Below, piece after piece: positions 52,697 to 61,621 of a DNA stretch of 64,000 bases. The position numbers and the translations under genes are program-made. Origin of the DNA: Opitutia bacterium ISCC 52 (lineage in GTDB: Bacteria > Verrucomicrobiota > Verrucomicrobiia > Opitutales > UBA2995); contig CP076040.1 in NCBI GenBank assembly GCA_014529675.2, forward strand, positions 4,367,501-4,431,500, read 5' to 3'. The notes beneath the pieces were generated by a model. The model was not told the DNA's origin and ran no database searches. It saw only the letters and a program-made list of their open reading frames with translations. Position 1 is the first letter of the stretch, and each line of letters begins with the position of its first letter.

Positions 52697-55218
52697 GCCT
52701 CCCTATATTCGCGATTGAAGAAGCGTTAGTTGCCAGCGCTCACAGAACAAACCAGATCATTCTACAAGCCCCTACCGGATCGGGTAAGTCCACTCAGGTC
52801 CCCCAGATGCTGCTGGATAGTGGGTTGCTGAAAGATGGTCAGGCAGTTGTATTACAACCCAGGCGGTTGGCCACACGGTTGCTCGCAAAACGAATTGCGG
52901 AAGAACGCGGTGTATCGCTCGGCGAAGAAGTCGGCTACCAAATCCGATTTGAAAACCGGACCAGCCAATCCACTCGTCTGCGACTGGTCACTGAGGGTAT
53001 TCTGATAAGGCAACTGCTGGGTGACAAGCAGCTCAACGGAATATCCGCCATCGTATTCGACGAGTTTCATGAACGCCATATTGAGGGCGACATCGCTTTG
53101 GCTCTGGCCAAGAAATTACAACAGGAGTCCAGGCCCGATCTATTAATCGTGGTGATGTCAGCGACCCTCGAAACAGATGTCCTTCAACATTACCTGCTTG
53201 ATAGCGAGGTCATCACCACTGAAGATCGAACCTTCCCTGTTGAGATTTCTTACCAACCATTAGGAACAGGAAATCAAAGACCTGTCTGGGAAGCTGCTCG
53301 AGATGCGTTCCGTAAATGGAGCCAAGAGCATAGCCAGGGGGACGCATTGATCTTCATGCCCGGAGCCTTTGAAATTCGCAAAACTATCGCGGAGCTGGAA
53401 CACGACCGCAGCACCCAAGGCTGGCAGGTGCTCCCTCTCTATGGCGACCTTCCTCCCGAGCAGCAGGACGCCGCGGTAAAAAAGTACCCTTCCCGAAAAG
53501 TGATCGTGGCTACCAATGTTGCCGAAACGTCCATCACCATCGATGGAATCACAGCCGTCATCGACAGTGGGCTGGTCAGGAGTGCCAACTATGATCCTCA
53601 TCGTGGGATCAACACGCTCTTGATCAATAAAACGAGTAGAGCATCGGCAGATCAGAGAGCCGGTCGTGCCGGGCGCACCGCCCCAGGAGTTTGTCTTCGT
53701 TTATGGTCAAAATCAGACCATGAAGCCAGAACTGATCAGGACATACCCGAAATCCATCGCATTGATTTAGCTGAAACATTGCTCGTTTTAAAGACCGCCG
53801 GGATCGAGAACCTGGAATCGTTTAACTGGGTCGAAGCACCTGAACTAAATAGTTTTGAGAGAGCCATTGGGCTGCTGAAGGAACTTGGTGCCCTGGATAC
53901 CAAGTCGGGAGAACTGACTCAAATGGGCGCGCGCATGGCAGCCTTCCCGTGCCACCCCCGACATGCCCGCATGCTGATTGAGGCAGATCAGTATGGAGCG
54001 GTGCCCTCTGTTTGCTTGGCAGTTGCCATTAGCCAGGAAAAAAGCCTTTTGCTTCCCATTCGAGATAAGCGAGTAGAAAAGGAACGGGAGAACATTTTTG
54101 GCGAGGAAACGAGCTCCGACTTATTCGCTGAAATACAAGCCTACCACTATGCCGAAGGCTACCGATTTCAGGTAGATGCTTGCAGAGCCTTGGCCATTCA
54201 TGCGGGTTCTGCTCGTCAAGCTGGAAGGTCTTACATCCAACTGAGACAACTAGCGAAAAGCCAAGGGCTCCGAATGGAGCAAATCGACGAAGATGGGATC
54301 GGATTTCGAAAATCCATACTCACCGGCTTCAGCGATCAATTGGCTAAACGTCTGGACAAAGGAACGAAGCGGTGCGAACTGGTTCACCAAAGACGGGGTG
54401 AGTTGAACCGCAATTCAGTCGTTACAGACCACTCACTGATTGTCCCTTTGGAAATCAACGAAATCCAAGGCAAAGATGTTTCCGTGATTTTGGGCCAAGT
54501 ATCGGCGGTAGAAGAATCGTGGCTGGAAGAATTGTTTCCTGAGGATCTCTCGGATACGGAGCAGGTTGTATTTAACCCATCGATACGACGTGTAGAGGCA
54601 GTTCGAGAAAGGCGCTTTCGCGATCTTACGCTTTCATCCGGACCCTTGCCGGAGCCATCGGCCGAAAAGGCAGCCCGGCTCTTGGCTGGCAAGGTGGCTG
54701 ATGGAACTTTAAAACTAAAAAAGTGGGATACCTCGGTAGAAAACTGGATCACTCGTTTGAACTTTCTTGCGGATGCAATGCCAGATTTGGAGCTACCTAC
54801 GATTTCGGAGGACGACCGAAGCGACCTTCTAGAACATATCTGCCATGGAGGATATGGCTACAAAGATATCAAGGACCGTGATCCCTGGCCGACGCTCAAG
54901 GCATGGCTCTCCACTGAACAACTTGCTGCTCTCGATTACTTTGCCCCGGAGCGTATCCAGCTGACCGAGTGGCGGCGCTGCAAGGTACGCTATTCTGAAA
55001 ACGATCCTCCAGTAATCGCGGCCAAAATCCAGGATCTCTATGAGGTTAAAGGAACGCCTAGTTTGGCAGATGGAAAAATTCCATTAAGAATGGAAATCCT
55101 AGCACCCAATCAACGTCCCGTTCAAATAACCGACAATTTAGAAACCTTTTGGACCTCAGCCTATCCTTCCATCAAAAAGGAACTGGCAGGACGATACCCG
55201 AAACATGAATGGAGGTAA
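52693..55218 (+). CDS. hrpB: ATP-dependent RNA helicase HrpB
   Basis: This 841-residue DEAH-type helicase has Walker A APTGSGKS (residues 26-33), motif II DEFH (123-126, the usual variant in HrpB), motif III 'SAT', motif V 'VATNVAETSITIDGI' and motif VI 'QRAGRAGRTAPG', followed by an HA2 domain and the HrpB C-terminal domain. It overlaps the truncated cupin by 4 bases. Its physiological RNA substrate is not known in general. Confidence 0.96.
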   Translation: MSLPIFAIEEALVASAHRTNQIILQAPTGSGKSTQVPQMLLDSGLLKDGQAVVLQPRRLATRLLAKRIAEERGVSLGEEVGYQIRFENRTSQSTRLRLVTEGILIRQLLGDKQLNGISAIVFDEFHERHIEGDIALALAKKLQQESRPDLLIVVMSATLETDVLQHYLLDSEVITTEDRTFPVEISYQPLGTGNQRPVWEAARDAFRKWSQEHSQGDALIFMPGAFEIRKTIAELEHDRSTQGWQVLPLYGDLPPEQQDAAVKKYPSRKVIVATNVAETSITIDGITAVIDSGLVRSANYDPHRGINTLLINKTSRASADQRAGRAGRTAPGVCLRLWSKSDHEARTDQDIPEIHRIDLAETLLVLKTAGIENLESFNWVEAPELNSFERAIGLLKELGALDTKSGELTQMGARMAAFPCHPRHARMLIEADQYGAVPSVCLAVAISQEKSLLLPIRDKRVEKERENIFGEETSSDLFAEIQAYHYAEGYRFQVDACRALAIHAGSARQAGRSYIQLRQLAKSQGLRMEQIDEDGIGFRKSILTGFSDQLAKRLDKGTKRCELVHQRRGELNRNSVVTDHSLIVPLEINEIQGKDVSVILGQVSAVEESWLEELFPEDLSDTEQVVFNPSIRRVEAVRERRFRDLTLSSGPLPEPSAEKAARLLAGKVADGTLKLKKWDTSVENWITRLNFLADAMPDLELPTISEDDRSDLLEHICHGGYGYKDIKDRDPWPTLKAWLSTEQLAALDYFAPERIQLTEWRRCKVRYSENDPPVIAAKIQDLYEVKGTPSLADGKIPLRMEILAPNQRPVQITDNLETFWTSAYPSIKKELAGRYPKHEWR

Positions 55219-55250
55219 TGCTTAGGCTCGTATTTTACCGAGCGTAATCC

Positions 55251-55742
55251 TCAGGAATCGTTTTCGATGAGGGAGGCAAATTCAAGCGCTCCGAAGACCA
55301 ACGACTGAAACTCGGCGACTTCATTGGCGAGCTCGGGCGCGGTGGTTGCAGGCTCAATGGCGTCAAAAGCACGTACGGGCTCCTGAAATACCATGTAGGT
55401 CATGAATAAATCCCGATAATATTTAAACTCGTTCGGATTCAGCTCTACGGCGGTTTGGATCAGGTCGGCGGCAAGCCATCGAACATTTTTGCTTTCGGGA
55501 CTGAGATCATCGATGGGGCCTGCAAATTGCAGTAATTGTGAAGCCAAACGATATTTCATTTCCGCCTCTTTAACCTGATCTTCAGAAACTTCTATGATGG
55601 CCTTAGCCATCTCCACAGGTTCACTTGCATCTTCAGGAGTGCTGGTATCTGGCGAATTCGAAGTTACCGAGCTGGAAGACTCGCATCCTACAAAGCCAAT
55701 GAGCAGCGGTAGAAAAAATAAACTGAGGATGAGTTTAGACAA
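55251..55742 (-). CDS. Lipoprotein with helical C-terminal domain
   Basis: I do not recognise this protein. A hydrophobic stretch ends in the lipobox 'LIGFVGC', so it is a lipoprotein with a Ser/Thr/Pro/Glu-rich linker. The C-terminal 110 residues are helical ('KEAEMKYRLASQLLQFAGPIDDLSPESKNVRWLAADLIQTAVELNPNEFKYYRDLFMTYMVFQEPVRAFDAIEP', TPR-like). The start is unclear: a TTG at 55742 gives a clean signal peptide, while longer frames reach 55886 and would overlap the divergent sulfatase. Confidence 0.72.
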   Translation of the reverse strand: MSKLILSLFFLPLLIGFVGCESSSSVTSNSPDTSTPEDASEPVEMAKAIIEVSEDQVKEAEMKYRLASQLLQFAGPIDDLSPESKNVRWLAADLIQTAVELNPNEFKYYRDLFMTYMVFQEPVRAFDAIEPATTAPELANEVAEFQSLVFGALEFASLIENDS

Positions 55743-55856
55743 GCTACACAACTGCGTAACAACCCTGACGGAAAGCGCAACCCTGGAATGATAGAATGCA
55801 AGGGATTGACCCGTTTTATTTGATCGAGATACTAAAGGCTCTTTTTCAAATACCCT

Positions 55857-57266
55857 ATGAAACAATCTCGTCGTCAATTTCTTCAATCCACCGGAGCAGC
55901 GGTCGGCAGTATGTCGCTGCCAAAAATACTATCTGGGGCTTCACACTCCGATGCTAAAAAGAAACCCATGAACATTCTCTACCTTTGCTCAGATCAGCAG
56001 CATTGGGAGGCTCAAGGGTTTGTAGATGCCTTCTTTGATACGCCGCACCAAGATGCACTGGCCGAAGAGTCCACTGTCTTCAAAAACGCCTTTTGCACGA
56101 CTCCACAATGTTCTCCTAGTCGTTCATCGATGTTGACCGGGTTCTACCCGCACAAGACGGAGATGATGAACAACAGCAACGCCTCCGGAGGCACGGAACT
56201 CGCCTTACCGACAATTGGGAGCCTCCTGCAAAATGCGGGGTACAAAACTGCGCTCTTTGGAAAATGGCACCTCGGGGCTGACCCGATTGCCAATAAAGGC
56301 TGGGATGAAGATTATAAACAGGGCCCAGACCCCAAAGTCACCGAAAAGGGAATCGACTTTCTAGAACGCCATACGAATAGCGACCGTCCGTGGGCGATGT
56401 TTCTGATGTATCTGGATCCCCACGACATCTATCACTACAAACCTGGAAAGAGTGAGGTAAAGATTGACGATGTAGAACTTGGTGAATCCTGGAAGAAGAA
56501 GGATTTCGATTCGGTGCCGAAAGTACACCGTGAGTTTATGGAGCACAATCAAGGAGAGTTTATTGTCGATGCAGACGAAGACACTTGGAAAGGCTACCGC
56601 GACTTCTACCGCCAAAAGGTAAAACTCTACGATGACCACATTGGACGCGTGATCCAAAAACTGAAGGATGAAGGACTCTGGGAAAACACCATCGTGGTGA
56701 ACACTTCGGATCACGGTGACATGGACACCTTTCACAGACTCGTTTTCAAAGGCCCGTTCATGTACGAGCACATGATGCGTATTCCCTTAAGCATACGCAT
56801 ACCCGGCGTAAAGGGGCCCAAAGAAACAGACCATCAGTGGGTCAACGTAGACACCGTACCTACCCTATTGGATCTCGCAGGAGCTAAGGCTATTGAAACC
56901 CACGGTCATTCGGCAGTGCCGCTACTCAAGGGCAAAAAAAATCAAAAAGAGAGAGAGTTCGTAATTGGCCAATACTATGGAAAACAAACCTGGGTGAACC
57001 CGATCCGAACAATTCGCACGAATGAGTGGAAATACAACCTCTACACCGATTGGGGAGAGGAGCTTTACCATTTAGAGGAGGACCCCAATGAGGTTTCCAA
57101 TTTGGCTGACAATAACAGCTATTCGGACATCAAATCCGAATTGCGCGAGAAGCTGGACGAGTGGATGGAAGAGCACGATGATCCATTCTATTCCTTCACG
57201 ACCACCAAGTTGGATCACAAGGAAGCGAGCGCCATCCTTCGAGGGAACGCCTCAAAAGGTTCTTAA
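55857..57266 (+). CDS. S1-family sulfatase, Tat-type signal
   Basis: This 469-residue sulfatase begins 'MKQSRRQFLQSTGAAVGSMSLP', a twin-arginine signal. The maturation motif is CSPSRSSMLTG with Cys85. Metal and substrate motifs include 'ILYLCSDQQHWEAQGF', 'GKWHLGADP', 'DPHD' and 'NTSDHGDMDTFHRLVFKGPFMYEHMMRIPLSIRIPG'. It resembles the sulfatases acting on sulfated fucans or glycosaminoglycans but the substrate cannot be told from sequence. It is divergent from the lipoprotein gene. Confidence 0.93.
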   Translation: MKQSRRQFLQSTGAAVGSMSLPKILSGASHSDAKKKPMNILYLCSDQQHWEAQGFVDAFFDTPHQDALAEESTVFKNAFCTTPQCSPSRSSMLTGFYPHKTEMMNNSNASGGTELALPTIGSLLQNAGYKTALFGKWHLGADPIANKGWDEDYKQGPDPKVTEKGIDFLERHTNSDRPWAMFLMYLDPHDIYHYKPGKSEVKIDDVELGESWKKKDFDSVPKVHREFMEHNQGEFIVDADEDTWKGYRDFYRQKVKLYDDHIGRVIQKLKDEGLWENTIVVNTSDHGDMDTFHRLVFKGPFMYEHMMRIPLSIRIPGVKGPKETDHQWVNVDTVPTLLDLAGAKAIETHGHSAVPLLKGKKNQKEREFVIGQYYGKQTWVNPIRTIRTNEWKYNLYTDWGEELYHLEEDPNEVSNLADNNSYSDIKSELREKLDEWMEEHDDPFYSFTTTKLDHKEASAILRGNASKGS

Positions 57267-57455
57267 TCATGGCTTTACAGTCCTTCTAACAGAGAATCGT
57301 TAGGCTCGGACCTAGCTAAAAATTTAGTAAAGATTGACGATAATTACCCTCATTTCTGGGAGATTGATCCCGTAACCGATGAGATTAGAAATCATTGACT
57401 CTCTCAGTAGAAACACCTAATTCTGGCCTTAGCTTTTATACCAACCTACCGGAAA

Positions 57456-58263
57456 ATGAGAAAAATCTTCCTATTCCTTTTGCCACTCATCGTTGCAATG
57501 CCCCCCCCTCTCCGGACAAGTTTCTGTGTTTCAATCCACAAACACCGTAACCGCCACAGGAACCATTGGTGCAGGCGAATGGGATGATGCGAGTGCAGCA
57601 ATCAACATTGCTACACTGGGGAGCGGATTTACTGCTCCTACTGATAGCAGCGATCTATCGGGCACCGTAAGATTGAAATGGGATAGTATAAATCTCTACG
57701 CCCTCTTTCAGATAACGGATGATATTCGAGGAGAAAATTCCGCAGATGGGATTAGTACCAATCTGAACTCATTCAATGACGATTCGGTAGAGCTTAATTT
57801 TGAAGGTACATTTCCAGGTTCGGCGGTACCGAACCACACCTTAGATGGTTTAGATAGATTCCAATATAGGTTTAACCCAAATTCCAATGCATTGCTGCAG
57901 GAGATCGAATTTTCACCGATAGACACACCTAGTACAGGTATCGTTTGGGGAACTCAGGATACAGTGGGTAATAGCTATGTGGTGGAAGTTTCCAATCCTT
58001 GGTCTACTCTAAATGTTACCACTCCTACAATAGGAAATTCTTTCGCCTTTATGGGAGTTATCAATGACGATGATGGTAGTGAACGTGAAACACAATTGTT
58101 CTGGAACACATCTAATTCAAACGCTTGGGACGATGCAACCGAATGGTCAGAAATCCAGTTGGCAGCAGCCATCCCTGAGCCATCTACATACGCGATGATT
58201 TTTGGATTAGTAGGCTTCGTCGCATCTGTTATTGTTGTAAAGCGACGCAAAGCTACTGAATAA
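57456..58263 (+). pseudogene. PEP-CTERM exported protein, frame broken in a poly-C run
   Basis: An ATG at 57456 encodes a good signal peptide ('MRKIFLFLLPLIVAMPP'), but the run of eight C at 57501-57508 puts it out of frame with the rest. With seven C the frame joins 'LSGQVSVFQSTNTVTATGTIGAGEWDD' and continues to a PEP-CTERM tail ('AIPEPSTYAMIFGLVGFVASVIVVKRRKATE'). The body has the CBM9-like 'GTVRLKWDSINLYALFQITDD'. So the gene is off in this read, by phase variation, mutation or sequencing error. The intact remainder, 57493-58263, has no signal peptide. Confidence 0.8.
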
Positions 58264-58294
58264 TTAAGGCTGGCTTTGTCCAACTTAAGGCCGC

Positions 58295-60463
58295 TTAACC
58301 TTCGCGAAGGGCGTCCAGCACAATTCCAGGTGTAAGCACCTCTGGAAGCAATGTATCTTCTCCGCCAGGGCGGTATATGATATTCGTCGGAACACCATTC
58401 CGTTTGAAACGCTGAAGCTCCCGTGTGATTACAGGATCTCTTCGAGTCCAATCTCCTTTTAAAGCGACGATGTCATTCTCTTTAAAGTACTGGATAACTT
58501 CGTCACTTCCGAAGGCTACCTTCTTATTTACCTGGCAGGTGAGACACCAGGTGGCTGTAAAGTCTACATAGACCGTTTTGCCGTCTGCTACCATGGCACT
58601 GACCGTTTCCGGGGAATAAGCCTGCCAGTTTATAGCATCGGTTTTTTCAGAACCCATCGAGATGTGTGGAGGCTCTAAGCCTGAGGCCCAGTATTGGAGA
58701 TAACCGCCTGTGCACAAAAGAGGTAAAGCGACAACAAAAGCAATCGTACGAACTGACTTACGTTTTGCGAGGCTGCCCCAATTCCCCCAGACCCAGGCAG
58801 CAATTCCCATGATGACTAAGCCCATGAGCAATGCTCCCATGCCGTTTACGCCGACTTGATTGCCAAAGACCCAAGCCAACCAAACCACGGTGCCGTATAG
58901 GAGAAAGGCCAAGGCTTTCTTAAAGGTTTCCATCCACGCTCCGGGCCGAGGCATGGCATTTAGAAAAGCCGGAAAAAACGAAAGGATCAGGTAAGGCAAA
59001 GCCACCCCAATCGCTAGGGCCGTAAAAATCGCCATGGACTGAACAGCCGATAAAGTGGCGATCACTCCAACAGCCGTTCCCATAAAGGGAGCTGTGCAAG
59101 GTGTAGCTACCAAGGTCGCTAAAACACCCGAGAAAAAGGATCCGGAATAACCAGACTTCCCTTGAAGTTCACTTCCGGCACCTGTGAGAGATTCTCCAAT
59201 TTCAAAAACTCCAGAGAGGTTCAATCCAAAGAGAAACATGATACTCGCAAGCACCGCGACAAACCCAGGTGCCTGCAAATGGAACCCCCAGCCAATTTCC
59301 TGACCGGCTGACCGTAACGCTAAGAAGACTCCGGCAAGCAACCAAAAGGATACAATGACCCCAAGAGTGAATATCATACCGTGGATTTTGACCTTGGACT
59401 TATCTTCCCCAGCCTGCTGAACAAATCCCAAGACCTTAATAGACAGAACCGGAAAAACGCAGGGCATGAGATTCAAAAGCAACCCTCCGGTTACTGCGAA
59501 CAGGAGAAGTGTGATAAAACCCTTAGACGCCCCCTCTGAACTGGCTACGCTGCCACTGCCCATGGAGATTCCAGCGTCTACTCCTCCCACTGAAGCAAGC
59601 CAGCTTACGACTTCTTCATTCACAGAATAGGTTAAATTGACTGCCAATGCCAGGTAATCTCCAGCAGCATCCCACGGCTTGTCAGAAACAAGTACTCCCC
59701 GAAACTGATCTTTGCCTTCTTCGGGAGCATACTCCGTCTTTGGCATTACGATCGTAAGCACCCTTCCTTCTGCTAAAGAAGTTCGTGGCTTAGAAGGAGC
59801 AATCCAACCATCGAGGGAGAAGTAAGTGACCTCTCTTCCATTAAAATCCTGTCCTTCTGGTGCTAGCACGCTCAAAGCGAAGGACTCACCATTGCCTACC
59901 ACCCTCATTTCCCAATCGGGTAGTTCCGCAGGTAATTGTTTTCTCGTGGTCTGAATTTGAGCATGATGCGAGCCGGGACCAGGATTTGAAGAAACATCCA
60001 AACTCAACGTTAGATCAGCCCCACCAGGGATACAGGCCTCTTTGCAAACGAGAAAATCAACCCTGGCAGCCAAATCAACCTGGCCAGTCGCCTCAAAACC
60101 ATCGGGCACCTCTAAATCAACCAACAAAAGGATCTCACCTTCGTATGCATAGGAAACCATTTCAAAATAGTCGATCCACTGAGGTGCTGGCCATTGAATG
60201 GGACCTGCTGTAATTCCCTCGGGAAGTGTCCATACAATCTCGGTGGGCAATCCAGAATCTCCAGGGTTTGCCCAATATGTATGCCAGTGATCTTCCATTG
60301 TCATACGAACCGCCACCGTGCTCTTCTGTCCGGGAATCAGAGCATTGTTTTCTGCAACCAACTCAAGCGCTACACGCTCAGTGACCACTTCCCGGCCCGA
60401 TAAGCTGGGGCCTAGGCTAAAAAGGGCACATAATGCCAAGATCGAAATGGGTATTCGTTTCAT
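58295..60463 (-). CDS. DsbD-like thiol:disulfide interchange protein
   Basis: This protein of 722 residues (start at 60463, where a signal peptide begins; a longer frame to 60508 exists) has an N-terminal periplasmic domain with a Cys pair ('CKEACIPG'), a CcdA-like core of about eight helices with one Cys in each half ('LMPCVFPVLSIK', 'ATPCTAPFMG'), and a C-terminal thioredoxin domain with CxxC ('TWCLTCQV'). It moves electrons from cytoplasmic thioredoxin to the periplasm. It is similar to the ScsB/DsbD group. Confidence 0.93.
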   Translation of the reverse strand: MKRIPISILALCALFSLGPSLSGREVVTERVALELVAENNALIPGQKSTVAVRMTMEDHWHTYWANPGDSGLPTEIVWTLPEGITAGPIQWPAPQWIDYFEMVSYAYEGEILLLVDLEVPDGFEATGQVDLAARVDFLVCKEACIPGGADLTLSLDVSSNPGPGSHHAQIQTTRKQLPAELPDWEMRVVGNGESFALSVLAPEGQDFNGREVTYFSLDGWIAPSKPRTSLAEGRVLTIVMPKTEYAPEEGKDQFRGVLVSDKPWDAAGDYLALAVNLTYSVNEEVVSWLASVGGVDAGISMGSGSVASSEGASKGFITLLLFAVTGGLLLNLMPCVFPVLSIKVLGFVQQAGEDKSKVKIHGMIFTLGVIVSFWLLAGVFLALRSAGQEIGWGFHLQAPGFVAVLASIMFLFGLNLSGVFEIGESLTGAGSELQGKSGYSGSFFSGVLATLVATPCTAPFMGTAVGVIATLSAVQSMAIFTALAIGVALPYLILSFFPAFLNAMPRPGAWMETFKKALAFLLYGTVVWLAWVFGNQVGVNGMGALLMGLVIMGIAAWVWGNWGSLAKRKSVRTIAFVVALPLLCTGGYLQYWASGLEPPHISMGSEKTDAINWQAYSPETVSAMVADGKTVYVDFTATWCLTCQVNKKVAFGSDEVIQYFKENDIVALKGDWTRRDPVITRELQRFKRNGVPTNIIYRPGGEDTLLPEVLTPGIVLDALREG

Positions 60464-60561
60464 AGTATATGAATGGGACTGACTCCCTATAGCATTTATT
60501 TCCACCAATTATCTTTGAATCATACAAATTTTAAATTTTCCCAGGCAATATCCATAAACAA

Positions 60562-60592
60562 TCAGGCCGAAGCTACATTAGCTTCGGCCTGA
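60562..60592 (-). terminator. Hairpin terminator after the Hsp20 pair
   Basis: TCAGGCCGAAGCTA and TAGCTTCGGCCTGA form a perfect 14-bp stem around CAT. It lies 24 bases past the stop of the downstream Hsp20 gene on the minus strand and is followed there by TTGTTTATGG, a weak U tract. Confidence 0.85.
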
Positions 60593-60615
60593 ATTATATC
60601 TCTTAGCTTGTCTCC

Positions 60616-60996
60616 TTACTTCACTTTAATGGCTCTTGGCTTGGTTTCCTCCGCCTTGGGAAAGGCAAGCTTTAGAACTCCGTCAACAAGATCAGCTGAA
60701 ATGGCTGACTGGTTGACCTCCTTCCCCAGACTCAGGCGCAATTGATAAGATCCGTCATTCGTCTCGCGGTAGAGTGGCTTCCATGAATCCGGCTTTTGCT
60801 CACTGATTGCAGCTTCAAGCCGTAATTCATTGTCTTCTAAAGAAATTTGAAGGTCACCCTTTCCAATTCCAGGTAGTTCAACTCGCACAAAACTCACATC
60901 GTCCGTGTGCGATATTTCATAGTGCGGAGTTACAAACTGAGTGGACTGCTTTTGATCTGTAGATGAGGATGTACAATTAGTTAGTGATGAATTCAT
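60616..60996 (-). CDS. Hsp20/alpha-crystallin small heat-shock protein
   Basis: This 126-residue small heat-shock protein has the alpha-crystallin domain ('YEISHTDDVSFVRVELPGIGKGDLQISLEDNELRLEAAI', 'YQLRLSLGKEVNQSAISADLVDGVLKLAFPKAEETKPRAIKVK'). Such proteins hold unfolded proteins in a refoldable state. It is 21 bases downstream of a second Hsp20 gene and ends the unit before a strong hairpin. Confidence 0.93.
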   Translation of the reverse strand: MNSSLTNCTSSSTDQKQSTQFVTPHYEISHTDDVSFVRVELPGIGKGDLQISLEDNELRLEAAISEQKPDSWKPLYRETNDGSYQLRLSLGKEVNQSAISADLVDGVLKLAFPKAEETKPRAIKVK

Positions 60997-61017
60997 AATG
61001 ATATTGGTAGCAATAGG

Positions 61018-61440
61018 TTAGCTGTTGATTTCAATTTTGCGGGGCTTGGCTGATTCCGCCTTAGGAATGGTCACCGTAAGCATGCCATTCTCGTAATGAG
61101 CCTCGATTCTCTTGGATTCAATCGTGCTGGGTAAATTTACAGACCGATGGAATGAAAGGGTACTTTTTTCACCTTCTCCTTTATTCTTCCGCTCCCCTTT
61201 GAGCATTAATCGATCTCTCTCCAAGTTTACTTCCAACTCCTTTTTCTTGAAGCCGGGAATCTCTGCTCTGACGAAGTAATTGGATTCGTCTTCGAAGAGG
61301 TCAACTGCAGGTCGGAAGGTGCCATTCGATTTATACTGCGGATAGCTTGAATTATAAAAGGGTGTACTGTTGAAGAAATTCTCAAAGTCCCTCCAAAGAT
61401 CGCGATTATTGTTAGAATAACGACGAGTTAAGTATTTCAT
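61018..61440 (-). CDS. Hsp20/alpha-crystallin small heat-shock protein
   Basis: This 140-residue small heat-shock protein has a longer N-terminal arm ('RDLWRDFENFFNSTPFYNSSYPQYKSNGTFRPAVDLFEDE') and the alpha-crystallin domain ('YFVRAEIPGFKKKELEVNLERDRLMLKGERKNK', 'FHRSVNLPSTIESKRIEAHYENGMLTVTIPKAESAKPRKIEI'). The two neighbouring Hsp20 proteins differ in the N-terminal arm, so hetero-oligomers are possible. It is the first gene of the pair. Confidence 0.94.
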   Translation of the reverse strand: MKYLTRRYSNNNRDLWRDFENFFNSTPFYNSSYPQYKSNGTFRPAVDLFEDESNYFVRAEIPGFKKKELEVNLERDRLMLKGERKNKGEGEKSTLSFHRSVNLPSTIESKRIEAHYENGMLTVTIPKAESAKPRKIEINS

Positions 61441-61621
61441 AATGATTTTGGTTAATGGTTATTGTTGCCACCGTTAATGCCTAAATCATGCCAGAGCTAT
61501 ATCTGGCCTCTATCAGTTGTTCTACAAGGACTTACAAAAACCCACTATATTCTATAATGCGCCACAGTGTCACACTATGGCCGCGAAGAATAGTTCAGTG
61601 ATAAATTGAGTCACACTGACT

